Below are positions 32,541-41,334 of a stretch of DNA of 46,132 bases, piece by piece. Below the pieces are notes generated by a model. It was not told where the DNA came from. It ran no database searches and saw nothing but the letters and a program-made list of their open reading frames with translations. Numbering within the stretch: position 1 is the stretch's first letter; each line of letters starts with the position of its first letter. Source of the stretch: an uncultured Dorea sp. (GTDB lineage: Bacteria; Bacillota; Clostridia; Lachnospirales; Lachnospiraceae); the NCBI GenBank assembly GCA_900543415.1, contig UQRE01000018.1:1-46132 (forward strand). The letters run 5' to 3'. The translations under genes were made by a program, and so were the position numbers.

Positions 32541-33062
32541 ATGAGTGTAAAGAAAAGAGGAATCTCTGCAATATTGATACTGATGCTAATTCTCAGTCTT
32601 TCAGCGGTTACTGCAACAGATGCGAAGGCAGCAGAAGAGGCTAAGATAAAGTCGGTAGAAAAATTTCCAATGATTGATGGATCTTACCTTATCAAAGATG
32701 AGGAATCTGTAGGGACAACAACACCGATGACTCGTGGGGAAGACCTTATGACAGGATATTCAAAGGTTCGGAGGCTTGGAGCAGGTGAGATTTATGCAGG
32801 GGGAACAACGATTGCGGCACACGCTGTAGATCGTATAGGTGTTGGTGTGATTGTAGAACGTGCTAAAGAAGGCGATACTAGTTGGGGATTTTACGATGCA
32901 TGGCAGAAATTTAATGAAAATACAGATCGAGTTTCTTCAAGTAAAAGATTAAAAGTAGAAGGCGGGTACTATTATCGTACCAGATGTACACATTCTGCGG
33001 GAGAGGATATGAGCAGTAGTTTCACTGATGGTGTTTACGTTCAAACACAATTGGGTCTGTAA
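32541..33062 (+). CDS. small secreted protein, DUF6147-like
   Basis: A 173-residue exported protein with a signal peptide (about 1-30, ending near AKA). The mature part contains GYSKVRRLGAGEIYAGGTT, RIGVGVIVERAKEGDTSW and GGYYYRTRCTHSA, which I recall from a small Lachnospiraceae family labelled DUF6147. Its function is unknown. It follows the candidate anti-sigma gene by 73 nt and may be a target of the neighbouring ECF system. AAAAGGAGACGG precedes the ATG. Confidence 0.75.
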   Translation: MSVKKRGISAILILMLILSLSAVTATDAKAAEEAKIKSVEKFPMIDGSYLIKDEESVGTTTPMTRGEDLMTGYSKVRRLGAGEIYAGGTTIAAHAVDRIGVGVIVERAKEGDTSWGFYDAWQKFNENTDRVSSSKRLKVEGGYYYRTRCTHSAGEDMSSSFTDGVYVQTQLGL

Positions 33063-33080
33063 GAGCACTTAATCCGTCCA

Positions 33081-33223
33081 TCCTCCGGGAGTCTGTGACA
33101 AGCGCCGCTAATATCGCAGTTTGAAACCAATAATTTCAGACCTACATTGAGAAACCACTTTTACAACCGGTCGAAAGACCAAAAATTTTTTAATAGCGGC
33201 GCTTGTCACAGACTCTCGGAAGA
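33081..33223. repeat. 143-nt foldback element with 26-bp terminal arms
   Basis: Positions 33085-33110 pair with 33194-33219 (25 of 26 identical, the exception being a G-U in RNA). The stem extends by a few further pairs to 33081/33223. The 83-nt interior contains a GGTC-GAAA-GACC mini-hairpin (33169-33180). It lies 22 nt after the secreted-protein stop. No open frame, T-run or clear target-site duplication is seen. It is either a small miniature inverted-repeat element or a structured RNA. Confidence 0.8.
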
Positions 33224-33251
33224 GTGATTTAAAATTGAATAAGAGACGAAT

Positions 33252-33291
33252 AAAAATCAGGATATCGGGAAATACCGGTATCCTGATTTTT
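33252..33291. terminator. strong intrinsic terminator
   Basis: AAAAATCAGGATATCGG (33252-33268) pairs with CCGGTATCCTGATTTTT (33275-33291) with one G-U. T/A runs on both sides suit both the secreted-protein gene and the convergent TSCPD gene. Confidence 0.9.
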
Positions 33292-33331
33292 GTGTATTCG
33301 GTAGTGACTGAATATAATCACACACCAAAAA

Positions 33332-33574
33332 CTATTGCTCTACTGCCTGTCTCAATGCGTAAGCAAGTTGGTCAGGGCAGGAAGTGGCTTTCTGACCACA
33401 ACGAATACCTTGAAGACGTTCGATAGCTTCGTCCACGGTCATACCTTTGACAAGGCGGCTGATACCTTGAAGATTTCCGTCACATCCACCGACAAATTCT
33501 ACATTCTGGATTTTGTTATCGTCTACATCTACTTTAATTAATCTGGAGCAGACGCCTTTTGGTATATATTCCAT
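33332..33574 (-). CDS. TSCPD-domain protein (TIGR03905-like)
   Basis: An 80-residue protein matching the TSCPD domain family, with FVGGCDGNLQGISRLVKGM and the C-terminal RCGQKATSCPDQLAYAL that gives the family its name. Cys pairs suggest metal or redox function. TSCPD domains also occur at the end of some ribonucleotide reductases and tRNA-modifying proteins; the stand-alone form is uncharacterised. AAGGAGG precedes the ATG. Confidence 0.88.
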   Translation of the reverse strand: MEYIPKGVCSRLIKVDVDDNKIQNVEFVGGCDGNLQGISRLVKGMTVDEAIERLQGIRCGQKATSCPDQLAYALRQAVEQ

Positions 33575-33708
33575 TGTTGATTCCTCCTTGTTGTATAAAG
33601 CTTTCTATAGTTAGTTTTTTGTGCATGTTTCTTAGAAATTATAACAGAGCTATACAAGAGATTCAATGCAAATGCACGGAATCGTCATTTTGTCATGTAA
33701 TGAAAGTA

Positions 33709-34518
33709 TTATTTTGTCAGCACTTCTGCGCCATCTTCTGTAATAAGAACCATATATTCTACCTGTGCAGATAAACCGTCATCGATGGTATATACGGTCC
33801 AATCGTTTTCTTCGTCGATAAAGAAGTCGGGACTGCCCTCATTGATCATTGGTTCAATGGTGAAGATCATTCCGGGAACAAGAACCATTTCACTTCCTTT
33901 TGGAGTCACATAGCTTACAAAAGGCTCTTCGTGGAAATCAAGTCCGATACCATGTCCGCCGATTTCTTCTACGACAGAGTAGCCATTTGCCCTGGCATGA
34001 GAGTTGATAGCATAAGCAATATCGCCAAGATGTCCCCAGGGCTTTGCTTCTTTAAGACCAAGCTCTACGCATTCTTTTGTTACGCGGACAATCCGTTCTG
34101 CTTCCGGAGACAGTTCTCCGATGGCGAACATACGGGAAGCATCGGAATAATATCCGTTTAAAATCGTAGACACATCAACGTTAATAATATCGCCCTCTTC
34201 CAGAATCTCATTTTCATCAGGGATACCGTGGCAGACTACATTGTTGATCGAAGTACATACGCTCTTAGGAAATCCTTCATATCCAAGCGGAGCTGGAATG
34301 CCGCCATGCTCTTTTGTGAAATCATACACAAGCTTGTCGATTTCGGCAGTGCTCATGCCGGCTTTGATGTGGGCGGCAACATGATCGAGAACTGCGGTGT
34401 TCAATGCTGCACTTTTTTTAATAGCTTCAATCTGCTGTGGTGTTTTTAGAAGAGAACGGTCAGGAACAATGTGACCTTTTGCTTCTAATGTCCATAATTT
34501 TATATCTAATTTATCCAT
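33709..34518 (-). CDS. map: methionine aminopeptidase
   Basis: A 269-residue M24 metallopeptidase that removes N-terminal Met from nascent proteins. The metal ligands are Asp115, Asp126, His189, Glu222 and Glu254, and His97 lies in the substrate pocket. A ~25-residue N-terminal extension precedes the catalytic domain. The ATG at 34518 follows GCAGGTAGGC; upstream in-frame codons to 34620 have no ribosome site. It stands alone, divergent from pfk, and is not in the ribosomal-protein cluster. Confidence 0.95.
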   Translation of the reverse strand: MDKLDIKLWTLEAKGHIVPDRSLLKTPQQIEAIKKSAALNTAVLDHVAAHIKAGMSTAEIDKLVYDFTKEHGGIPAPLGYEGFPKSVCTSINNVVCHGIPDENEILEEGDIINVDVSTILNGYYSDASRMFAIGELSPEAERIVRVTKECVELGLKEAKPWGHLGDIAYAINSHARANGYSVVEEIGGHGIGLDFHEEPFVSYVTPKGSEMVLVPGMIFTIEPMINEGSPDFFIDEENDWTVYTIDDGLSAQVEYMVLITEDGAEVLTK

Positions 34519-34621
34519 TTGCCTACCTGCTTTCCATATATTGATTTGAGATATTCCCATCAATATAGTATAACACTTTTTACAGGAAATGCTATGGAAT
34601 AGAAAAAATAAAGTATACACC

Positions 34622-34651
34622 TTGAACAGTTGCGAATTCCAATGTTATAAT
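34622..34651 (+). promoter_or_regulatory. promoter of pfk
   Basis: TTGAAC (34622-34627), an 18-nt spacer and TATAAT (34646-34651). Confidence 0.65.
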
Positions 34652-34691
34652 TAGGTGCTAATAAATAATAAAAAAGAAAGAGGCGAAGAAG

Positions 34692-35768
34692 ATGTTGAGA
34701 ATAGGAATGCTTACCAGTGGCGGCGATTGTCAAGCGCTGAATGCAGCGATGCGCGGTGTAGTAAAAGGGTTGTACACGAAACGTGATGATGTAGAGATCT
34801 ATGGCTTTCAAAACGGATATAAGGGTTTGATCTACTCGGATTTTAAAATGCTGACAGCCAAGGATTTCTCCGGAATTCTGACAGTGGGTGGAACCATTCT
34901 CGGAACATCCAGACAGCCGTTTAAGTTGATGAGAGTTCCGGATGCAAATGGTTTAGATAAAGTGGAAGCAATGAAACACACTTATCATAAGTTGAATCTT
35001 AACTGTCTGGTGGTGCTTGGCGGAAATGGAACGCATAAGACAGCCAATCTTCTTCGGGAGGAAGGCTTGAATGTAATTACGCTTCCTAAGACAATTGACA
35101 ATGATTTGTGGGGAACGGATATGACATTTGGTTTCCAAAGTGCAGTAGATATTGCAACAGAAGCGATTGACCGTATTCATACCACTGCTACTTCCCACAG
35201 TCGCGTATTTATCGTGGAAGTCATGGGGCACAAAGTAGGCTGGGTAACGCTTCACGCAGGAATTGCGGGTGGCGCAGATATTATCCTTCTTCCGGAGATT
35301 CCATATGATACGGATGTAATTGCAGAAGCTATTAATAAACGCAAGGCGGCGGGAAAGCATTTCACCATTATTGCGGTGGCAGAAGGCGCAATTTCCAAAA
35401 AAGATGCACAGCTTTCTAAGAAAGAGTTAAAGGAAAAACGTGCGAAAAATCCATATCCGTCGGTTGCGTATGAACTGGCAGAGAGAATCCAGATGAAGAC
35501 AGATCAAGAGATTCGAATTACAGTTCCGGGACATACACAAAGAGGTGGCTCTCCGTGTGCATATGACAGAGTTCTTTCTACCAGACTCGGAGCAGCGGCA
35601 GCAGCGATGATACTGGATGGAAATTTTGGGAATATGGTGGGGGTTAAGGATCAGGAAATTGTGCCGGTTCCGCTTTCGGAAGTGGCAGGTAAGTTGAAAA
35701 CAGTAGATCCGGATTCCAGCATTATCCAAGAAGCAAAACTGACAGGCATCAGCTTTGGAGATCAATAA
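34692..35768 (+). CDS. 6-phosphofructokinase, mixed-substrate type
   Basis: A 358-residue PFK of glycolysis. The donor site reads GGNGT (110-114) where E. coli PfkA has GGDGS. The catalytic loop reads PKTIDND (132-138) where ATP enzymes have PGTIDND. Gly113 is the ATP-type residue and Lys133 the PPi-type one. This matches the mixed-substrate group III subfamily. The phosphoryl donor cannot be decided from sequence alone. PGHTQRGGSP at the substrate site is intact. GAAAGAGGCG precedes the ATG. The dnaX gene starts 34 nt downstream. Confidence 0.92.
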   Translation: MLRIGMLTSGGDCQALNAAMRGVVKGLYTKRDDVEIYGFQNGYKGLIYSDFKMLTAKDFSGILTVGGTILGTSRQPFKLMRVPDANGLDKVEAMKHTYHKLNLNCLVVLGGNGTHKTANLLREEGLNVITLPKTIDNDLWGTDMTFGFQSAVDIATEAIDRIHTTATSHSRVFIVEVMGHKVGWVTLHAGIAGGADIILLPEIPYDTDVIAEAINKRKAAGKHFTIIAVAEGAISKKDAQLSKKELKEKRAKNPYPSVAYELAERIQMKTDQEIRITVPGHTQRGGSPCAYDRVLSTRLGAAAAAMILDGNFGNMVGVKDQEIVPVPLSEVAGKLKTVDPDSSIIQEAKLTGISFGDQ

Positions 35769-35802
35769 GATTGATAATTTAGGGAAACATGAGGTGTAAT
35801 AA

Positions 35803-37380
35803 ATGTCGTATATGGCATTGTATCGTAAATTCCGACCTGATGAATTTGAAGATGTGAAAGGTCAGGATGCGATTGTAAAAACATTAAAAAATCAAATAAA
35901 AGCAGAACGGATCGGACATGCGTATCTGTTCTGCGGGACAAGAGGAACCGGAAAGACGACAGTGGCGAAGATTTTCGCGAAAGCAGTCAACTGTGAAAAT
36001 CCCATAGATGGAAGTCCCTGCGGAGAGTGCGCAACATGTAAATCGATTGCGGCAGGGCGGTCAATGAATGTGATCGAGATTGACGCTGCGTCTAATAATG
36101 GTGTAGATAATATTCGAGAAATCCGAGAAGAGGTGGCGTATCGCCCGACGGAGGGAAAATATAAAGTATATATTATTGACGAGGTCCATATGCTTTCTAT
36201 CGGTGCATTTAATGCGCTTCTTAAAACATTAGAGGAACCGCCGGAATATGTAATCTTTATCTTGGCGACAACAGAAGCACATAAGATTCCAATTACGATT
36301 TTAAGCCGGTGTCAGCGGTACGATTTTAAGAGAATTACCATTGATACGATTGCAGGAAGACTGCGGGAGCTTATTGATAAAGAAGAATGGGATGTAGAGG
36401 AAAAGGCAGTGCGTTACATTGCGAGAATGGCAGATGGCTCCATGCGTGATGCGCTGAGTCTTCTTGATCAGTGTGCCGCCTTTTATATAGGAGAGAAGTT
36501 GACGTATGATCATGTTCTGGAGGTTCTTGGGGCAGTAGATACGGAAGTGTTCAGCAGACTTCTTAGAGAACTTCTGGCAAGAGATGTACATGCAGTGATT
36601 GAAACGGTGGATGAATTGACCATGCAGGGAAGAGAATTATCTCAGTTGGCAGCAGATTTTACATGGTATTTGAGAAATCTGTTGCTTGTAAGATGTTCTG
36701 ATGATATGGAAGATGTGTTGGACGTTTCCACTGAGAATCTGGCGCGCCTGAAGGAAGAGGCGCAGATGATTGACAACGATGTGTTAATTCGGTATATTAG
36801 AATCTTTTCAGATCTTACAAATCAGTTAAAATTTGCCACTCAGAAAAGAGTGCTTTTCGAGGTGGCATTGATCAAGCTGTGCAGACCGGCTATGGAAGTG
36901 AATACAGATACGTTGCTGGAACGTATTCGGGCGGTGGAAGAGAAGCTGGAAGAAGGAGCGTTTGCGGCTCCGGTGCAGGAGAAGGTTATCTATGTAAATG
37001 GTTCCGGCGCAGAGGAGAGCGCATCGGAGAAGAAAAAACCGGAACTTCCCAAGGCGTTAAATGAGGATGTGAAGGCAGTTGCCAAAGATTTCCGAATGAT
37101 TGCAGGAGATGCTTCGCCAATGCTTCGAACGTATTTAAAGAAAGCAAGATTAAGCGCAGGGGAAGGCAACCGGCTGTTGATCGTCCTTCCGGATGAAGTC
37201 AGTGCAGGTGTGGTAGGAACCGAAGAACACAAGGAAGAGATTCGGAATCTGATCGCAGAGAAGATCGGAAAAGAAATTGAGATTGACGTGCGTCAAACAG
37301 AGCAGGGGCATCGGTTTGAAGACCAGTTTGTCGATCTTGAGAGTTTGATTCATATGGAGATCACAGTGGAAGATGAATAA
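35803..37380 (+). CDS. dnaX: DNA polymerase III subunit gamma/tau
   Basis: A 525-residue clamp-loader ATPase. Walker A GTRGTGKTT (45-53), the zinc-binding Cys64, Cys73, Cys76 and Cys79, Walker B DEVH (126-129) and the sensor region TTEAHKIP are all present. The C-terminal region beyond ~370 is shorter than tau of E. coli. I saw no slippery A-run with hairpin, so a frameshifted gamma product is not predicted. It heads the conserved dnaX-ebfC-recR trio. The ribosome site is a weak TGAGGTG. Confidence 0.96.
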   Translation: MSYMALYRKFRPDEFEDVKGQDAIVKTLKNQIKAERIGHAYLFCGTRGTGKTTVAKIFAKAVNCENPIDGSPCGECATCKSIAAGRSMNVIEIDAASNNGVDNIREIREEVAYRPTEGKYKVYIIDEVHMLSIGAFNALLKTLEEPPEYVIFILATTEAHKIPITILSRCQRYDFKRITIDTIAGRLRELIDKEEWDVEEKAVRYIARMADGSMRDALSLLDQCAAFYIGEKLTYDHVLEVLGAVDTEVFSRLLRELLARDVHAVIETVDELTMQGRELSQLAADFTWYLRNLLLVRCSDDMEDVLDVSTENLARLKEEAQMIDNDVLIRYIRIFSDLTNQLKFATQKRVLFEVALIKLCRPAMEVNTDTLLERIRAVEEKLEEGAFAAPVQEKVIYVNGSGAEESASEKKKPELPKALNEDVKAVAKDFRMIAGDASPMLRTYLKKARLSAGEGNRLLIVLPDEVSAGVVGTEEHKEEIRNLIAEKIGKEIEIDVRQTEQGHRFEDQFVDLESLIHMEITVEDE

Positions 37381-37434
37381 TCATTTTCCCGTTACATATA
37401 GATCTGAATAAAAGAAAACAGGAGGATATGGAAT

Positions 37435-37788
37435 ATGGCAAAAAGAGGAGGATTTCCAGGCGGCGGAATGCCGGGAAATATGGCAAATCTTATGAAACAG
37501 GCGCAGAAGATGCAGCGTCAGATGGAAGAACAGGCAAAAGAGATGGAAACAAAAGAGTTTACAGCTACAGCCGGCGGCGGAGCGGTAGAAGCAACTGTTT
37601 CAGGAACAAAGAAAGTATTATCATTAAAGCTTGATGAAGAGGCTGTAGATCCGGATGATGTAGAAATGCTGGAAGATCTCATCGTGGCGGCGCTTAATGA
37701 AGCACTGGAGAAAGTAGACGCAGAATCTTCTTCTGCAATGTCTAAATTGACAGGCGGAATGGGCGGCGGAATGCCGGGACTTTTCTAA
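37435..37788 (+). CDS. ebfC: YbaB/EbfC family nucleoid-associated protein
   Basis: A 117-residue DNA-binding protein. The Gly-rich ends (GGFPGGGMPGNMANLMKQAQ at the start and GGMGGGMPGLF at the end) flank the conserved helical core MQRQMEEQAKEM and the DPDDVEMLEDLIVAALNEAL segment. It is placed between dnaX and recR as in most bacteria. GGAGGATATGG precedes the ATG. Confidence 0.96.
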   Translation: MAKRGGFPGGGMPGNMANLMKQAQKMQRQMEEQAKEMETKEFTATAGGGAVEATVSGTKKVLSLKLDEEAVDPDDVEMLEDLIVAALNEALEKVDAESSSAMSKLTGGMGGGMPGLF

Positions 37789-37846
37789 TCGGTAACGAAA
37801 TAGATTCTTAAGATAGAAAAAGGTTCGACAGGAGATTAGAAATAGC

Positions 37847-38443
37847 ATGGATTATTACAGTAATCAGATCAGCCGGTTAATAGAAGAACTGTCGCATTTG
37901 CCGGGGATTGGTGCAAAATCAGCGGCAAGGCTGGCATTTCATTTGATCCATATGCCGGAAGATGATGTGAAGCGTCTGGCGGATACAATGGTCAGTGCAA
38001 GACAGAATGTCAGGTATTGTTCCGAGTGCTGTACGCTTACAGATCAGGAACTTTGCCCAATCTGCAGCAACAGCAACAGAGATCATAAGACAATCATGGT
38101 CGTGGAGAATACAAGGGATCTGGCGGCTTACGAGAAAACCGGAAAATATAATGGCGTCTATCACGTGCTTCACGGTGCAATTTCGCCGATGCTTGGAATT
38201 GGACCGGAAGATATCAAGTTAAAGGAACTGGTCACACGTCTGGAAGGAGATGTGGAAGAGGTGATCATTGCCACAAATTCCAGTCTGGAGGGTGAGACAA
38301 CTGCGATGTATATCAGCAAGCTCATCAAGCCGATCGGCGTGAAAGTAAGCAGGATTGCCAGTGGCGTTCCGGTAGGCGGAGATCTGGAATATATTGATGA
38401 AGTAACGCTTCTTAGAGCGTTAGAAGGTAGAACACAGTTGTAA
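37847..38443 (+). CDS. recR: recombination mediator RecR
   Basis: A 198-residue protein of RecFOR recombinational repair. It has an N-terminal helix-hairpin-helix (LPGIGAKSAARLA), a four-Cys zinc site (Cys58, Cys61, Cys70, Cys73), a Toprim domain (MVVENTRDLAAYE...) and the C-terminal Walker-like region. The usual yaaL-bofA pair does not follow; a LacI-type gene starts 4 nt downstream instead. Confidence 0.97.
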   Translation: MDYYSNQISRLIEELSHLPGIGAKSAARLAFHLIHMPEDDVKRLADTMVSARQNVRYCSECCTLTDQELCPICSNSNRDHKTIMVVENTRDLAAYEKTGKYNGVYHVLHGAISPMLGIGPEDIKLKELVTRLEGDVEEVIIATNSSLEGETTAMYISKLIKPIGVKVSRIASGVPVGGDLEYIDEVTLLRALEGRTQL

Positions 38444-38447
38444 TATT

Positions 38448-39560
38448 ATGAGAAAGAAAAAAGTGACTTCCACGGATATCGCGAAAGCGGCGGGGGTATC
38501 CCAGTCTACGGTATCTATGGTATTGAATAAAAAATATAATGTTTCTTTTTCGAAGGAAACAGTGGAAAAAGTAGAGCAGGCAGCCAAAGATTTAGGATAT
38601 GTGCCGCAGAAGCGAAAGGCGAGAAAAGAAAGCAAGAAAGAAAAGCTTCTTGTGGTGTTCTGTTCCAACCTGACAAATCCATATTATGTGATGCTTCTTC
38701 AAGGAATCGAGTCAAGGGCGAAAGAACAGGGCTTCGGACTCTTTGTATGCAATACGCAGAGAGATCTGCGAATGGAAGAACGATACCTGAAAATGATGTG
38801 GGAATTAAAGCCGCTGGGGATCATTTATACCTGTAATCCCAGCCATTGCTTTATGGGGCTGGTGGAAGAACTTTCGAGGGAGATTCCGGTTGCGATCATT
38901 AACAATCAGAATGAAAAACTGAACGTAGATGCGGTAGAGCTTGATAATTCAAAACTTGGAAGGATGATGGCGAGACATTTGCTAGATCTGGGACACCGCA
39001 AAGTAGCATATATTGCGCCGCCTCTAACGACAAGGCAAAAACAGAGATCCAAGAGAGTGGAAGGCTTTTTGAAGGAATTTGCGGAAGCCGGAATTAAGGA
39101 TCAGGTAATTATCAAAGCGGCGAGAGAGGAGCTCGACCTTGATGTAGCTCATATTGATTCGGAATACAAGATCGGTTATGAGCTGACGCGTGAACTTTTG
39201 GAAGAAACGAAGGATATTACCGCGATTGTAGGGCTGAATGATATGATCGCATTTGGAATTCTTGACGCTCTCTATGAGGCGAAGATCAAGGTCCCGGGAG
39301 ATATTTCCGTTATGGGATGTGACAATACATTGTTTGCCCGCATGCATAAAGTGGAACTTACAACAATTGAACACTTTGTCATTTTTAAAGGGCGGGACGC
39401 CTGCGACATAATCATGAAGAAAATTTCTTCTCATAACAATAAGTATTCTGATATGGAGCCAATCAGCACATATCATGTGGAATACGAGCCGAAACTCATT
39501 GTGAGAGGAACGACTTCTTACGCCGGGGAAAACAACAAAAAGCGGCGCAGTAAAAAATAA
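38448..39560 (+). CDS. LacI-family transcriptional regulator
   Basis: A 370-residue repressor-like protein. The N-terminal helix-turn-helix (about 6-28, TSTDIAKAAGVSQSTVSMVLN) and hinge are followed by a periplasmic-binding-like sensor domain (about 65-345). The C-terminus is Lys/Arg-rich (NNKKRRSKK). There is no ribosome site, and it begins 4 nt after recR, so translation is probably coupled. The effector is unknown. The next genes are pentose-phosphate enzymes with their own promoter, a possible target. Confidence 0.9.
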   Translation: MRKKKVTSTDIAKAAGVSQSTVSMVLNKKYNVSFSKETVEKVEQAAKDLGYVPQKRKARKESKKEKLLVVFCSNLTNPYYVMLLQGIESRAKEQGFGLFVCNTQRDLRMEERYLKMMWELKPLGIIYTCNPSHCFMGLVEELSREIPVAIINNQNEKLNVDAVELDNSKLGRMMARHLLDLGHRKVAYIAPPLTTRQKQRSKRVEGFLKEFAEAGIKDQVIIKAAREELDLDVAHIDSEYKIGYELTRELLEETKDITAIVGLNDMIAFGILDALYEAKIKVPGDISVMGCDNTLFARMHKVELTTIEHFVIFKGRDACDIIMKKISSHNNKYSDMEPISTYHVEYEPKLIVRGTTSYAGENNKKRRSKK

Positions 39561-39713
39561 AATTAATGTATTTGAAAATATTATTAATAATAATTTGATT
39601 GAGAACTTTTTAAAATATGCAGAAATGTAAAAATAACTTTCATTATCTTTTGAAAAATAATTAATAAATACATATTATTAATTGTTAAAATTACTAATAG
39701 AAACATTGGACTA

Positions 39714-39743
39714 TTGACCAATCGCGGGACTATGAGATATAAT
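39714..39743 (+). promoter_or_regulatory. promoter of the transaldolase-transketolase operon
   Basis: TTGACC (39714-39719), an 18-nt spacer and TATAAT (39738-39743). GGACTAT recurs as a direct repeat around the -35 and spacer (near 39708 and 39727). The preceding gap (39561-39713) is very A/T-rich with a 14-nt palindrome at 39579-39592. Confidence 0.7.
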
Positions 39744-39806
39744 TTTATCATACGAGCGAAACGAAAAAAGTGGAGAAACCCACACGGTTTAAAGGAGGAA
39801 AACGAT

Positions 39807-40460
39807 ATGAAATTTTTCATCGACACAGCCAATGTTGAAGACATTAGAAAGGCAAATGATATGGGAGTGATCTGCGGTGTGACAACAAATCCATCTCTGA
39901 TCGCAAAAGAGGGAAAAGTATTTGAAGAGGTGATCGCAGAGATCGCATCCATCGTGGACGGACCAATCAGCGGAGAAGTAAAAGCTACGACTGTAGACGC
40001 TGAAGGAATGATCGCTGAAGGAAGAGAGATTGCAAAGATTCATCCGAATATGGTAGTAAAAATCCCAATGACAGTAGAAGGATTAAAGGCATGTAAGGTT
40101 CTTTCATCCGAGGGGATCAAGACAAATGTGACATTGATCTTTACAGCAAATCAGGCACTTCTGGCAGCAAGAGCAGGAGCATCTTATGTATCTCCATTCT
40201 TAGGACGTCTGGATGATATTTCCGTAAGAGGAACAGATCTTATTGCAGAGATTGCACAGATCTTCGAAGTTGCAGGAATCGATACAGAGATCATTGCAGC
40301 AAGTGTTCGTCATCCGATTCACGTAACAGACTGCGCACTGGCAGGGGCAGATATTGCTACCGTTCCATATAAAGTTATTGAGCAGATGACAAAGCATCCT
40401 TTGACAGATGCAGGTATTGAAAAGTTCCAGGCAGATTATAAAGCAGTTTTCGGCGAATAG
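39807..40460 (+). CDS. transaldolase / fructose-6-phosphate aldolase-like (TalC type)
   Basis: A 217-residue class I aldolase of the short transaldolase subfamily. Schiff-base Lys85 (VVKIPMT), the N-terminal FIDTANVEDI and GVTTNPSLIAKEG motifs are typical. Together with the following transketolase halves, transaldolase activity in the non-oxidative pentose phosphate pathway is more likely than aldolase alone. The chosen ATG follows AAAGGAGG; an upstream in-frame start at 39714 is not credible. Confidence 0.92.
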   Translation: MKFFIDTANVEDIRKANDMGVICGVTTNPSLIAKEGKVFEEVIAEIASIVDGPISGEVKATTVDAEGMIAEGREIAKIHPNMVVKIPMTVEGLKACKVLSSEGIKTNVTLIFTANQALLAARAGASYVSPFLGRLDDISVRGTDLIAEIAQIFEVAGIDTEIIAASVRHPIHVTDCALAGADIATVPYKVIEQMTKHPLTDAGIEKFQADYKAVFGE

Positions 40461-40497
40461 AATAAAACGAAGTAACATATTATCTAGGAGGAATATC

Positions 40498-41334
40498 ATG
40501 AACAAATTAGAGTTAATGAAGACAGCCAACGAAATCCGTAAAGGCGCTGTCACAGCAGTTCACAGTGCGAAATCCGGTCATCCGGGCGGATCACTGTCAG
40601 CAGCAGATATTTATACATATCTTTTCTTTGAGGAAATGAATGTTGATCCGGCAGATCCTAAGAAAGCGGATCGTGACCGTTTTGTATTATCTAAGGGACA
40701 TACTGCTCCTGGATATTACGCTACATTGGCAAATAGAGGATTTTTCCCGGTGGAAGATCTGACAACTCTTCGTAAAGTCGGCTCTTATCTTCAGGGACAT
40801 CCGGATATGAAACATATTCCGGGTGTTGATATGTCCAGTGGTTCTCTCGGACAGGGAATCTCTGCAGCAGTAGGAATGGCATTATCTGCAAAATTATCAG
40901 GTGATGATTATCGTGTCTATACACTGCTCGGAGATGGAGAGATTCAGGAAGGCCAGGTGTGGGAGGCAGCTATGCTTGCGGCTCACAGAAAGCTGGACAA
41001 CCTGGTAGTAATCGTAGATAACAACAATCTTCAGATTGATGGCGCGATTGATGAAGTAAACTCTCCATACCCGATCGATAAGAAGTTTGAGGCGTTCAAT
41101 TTCCATGTGATCAACATTGACGGACATGATTTTGATGCGATTGATGCAGCGTTCAAGGAAGCGAAAGCAACGAAAGGACAGCCGACAGCAATTATTGCTA
41201 AGACAGTAAAAGGAAAAGGAGTTTCCTTTATGGAGAATCAGGCTTCCTGGCATGGAGCAGCTCCAAATGATGAACAGTACAAAGTAGCAATGGAAGATTT
41301 AGAGAAAGCAGGTGAAGCATTATGTCAGAAGTAA
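40498..41334 (+). CDS. transketolase, N-terminal subunit
   Basis: A 278-residue thiamine-diphosphate-binding half of a split transketolase. GHPGGSLSAADIY and the ThDP/Mg motif GDGEIQEGQVWEAAMLAAHRKL (about 145-166) with downstream NNNLQ are present. AGGAGG precedes the ATG. It overlaps the C-terminal subunit gene by 13 nt, which favours balanced synthesis of the two chains. Confidence 0.95.
   Translation: MNKLELMKTANEIRKGAVTAVHSAKSGHPGGSLSAADIYTYLFFEEMNVDPADPKKADRDRFVLSKGHTAPGYYATLANRGFFPVEDLTTLRKVGSYLQGHPDMKHIPGVDMSSGSLGQGISAAVGMALSAKLSGDDYRVYTLLGDGEIQEGQVWEAAMLAAHRKLDNLVVIVDNNNLQIDGAIDEVNSPYPIDKKFEAFNFHVINIDGHDFDAIDAAFKEAKATKGQPTAIIAKTVKGKGVSFMENQASWHGAAPNDEQYKVAMEDLEKAGEALCQK

Noticed and set aside
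33081..33223. Intact insertion sequence
   Set aside because: Only 143 nt, with no transposase frame and no visible target duplication. A miniature element or RNA structure is the most that can be said.
33235..33426. 63-codon plus-strand frame
   Set aside because: It runs through a strong terminator hairpin and the antisense of the TSCPD gene.
35803..37380. Programmed frameshift producing a separate gamma subunit
   Set aside because: No A-rich slippery heptamer with a following hairpin was seen in the expected region.
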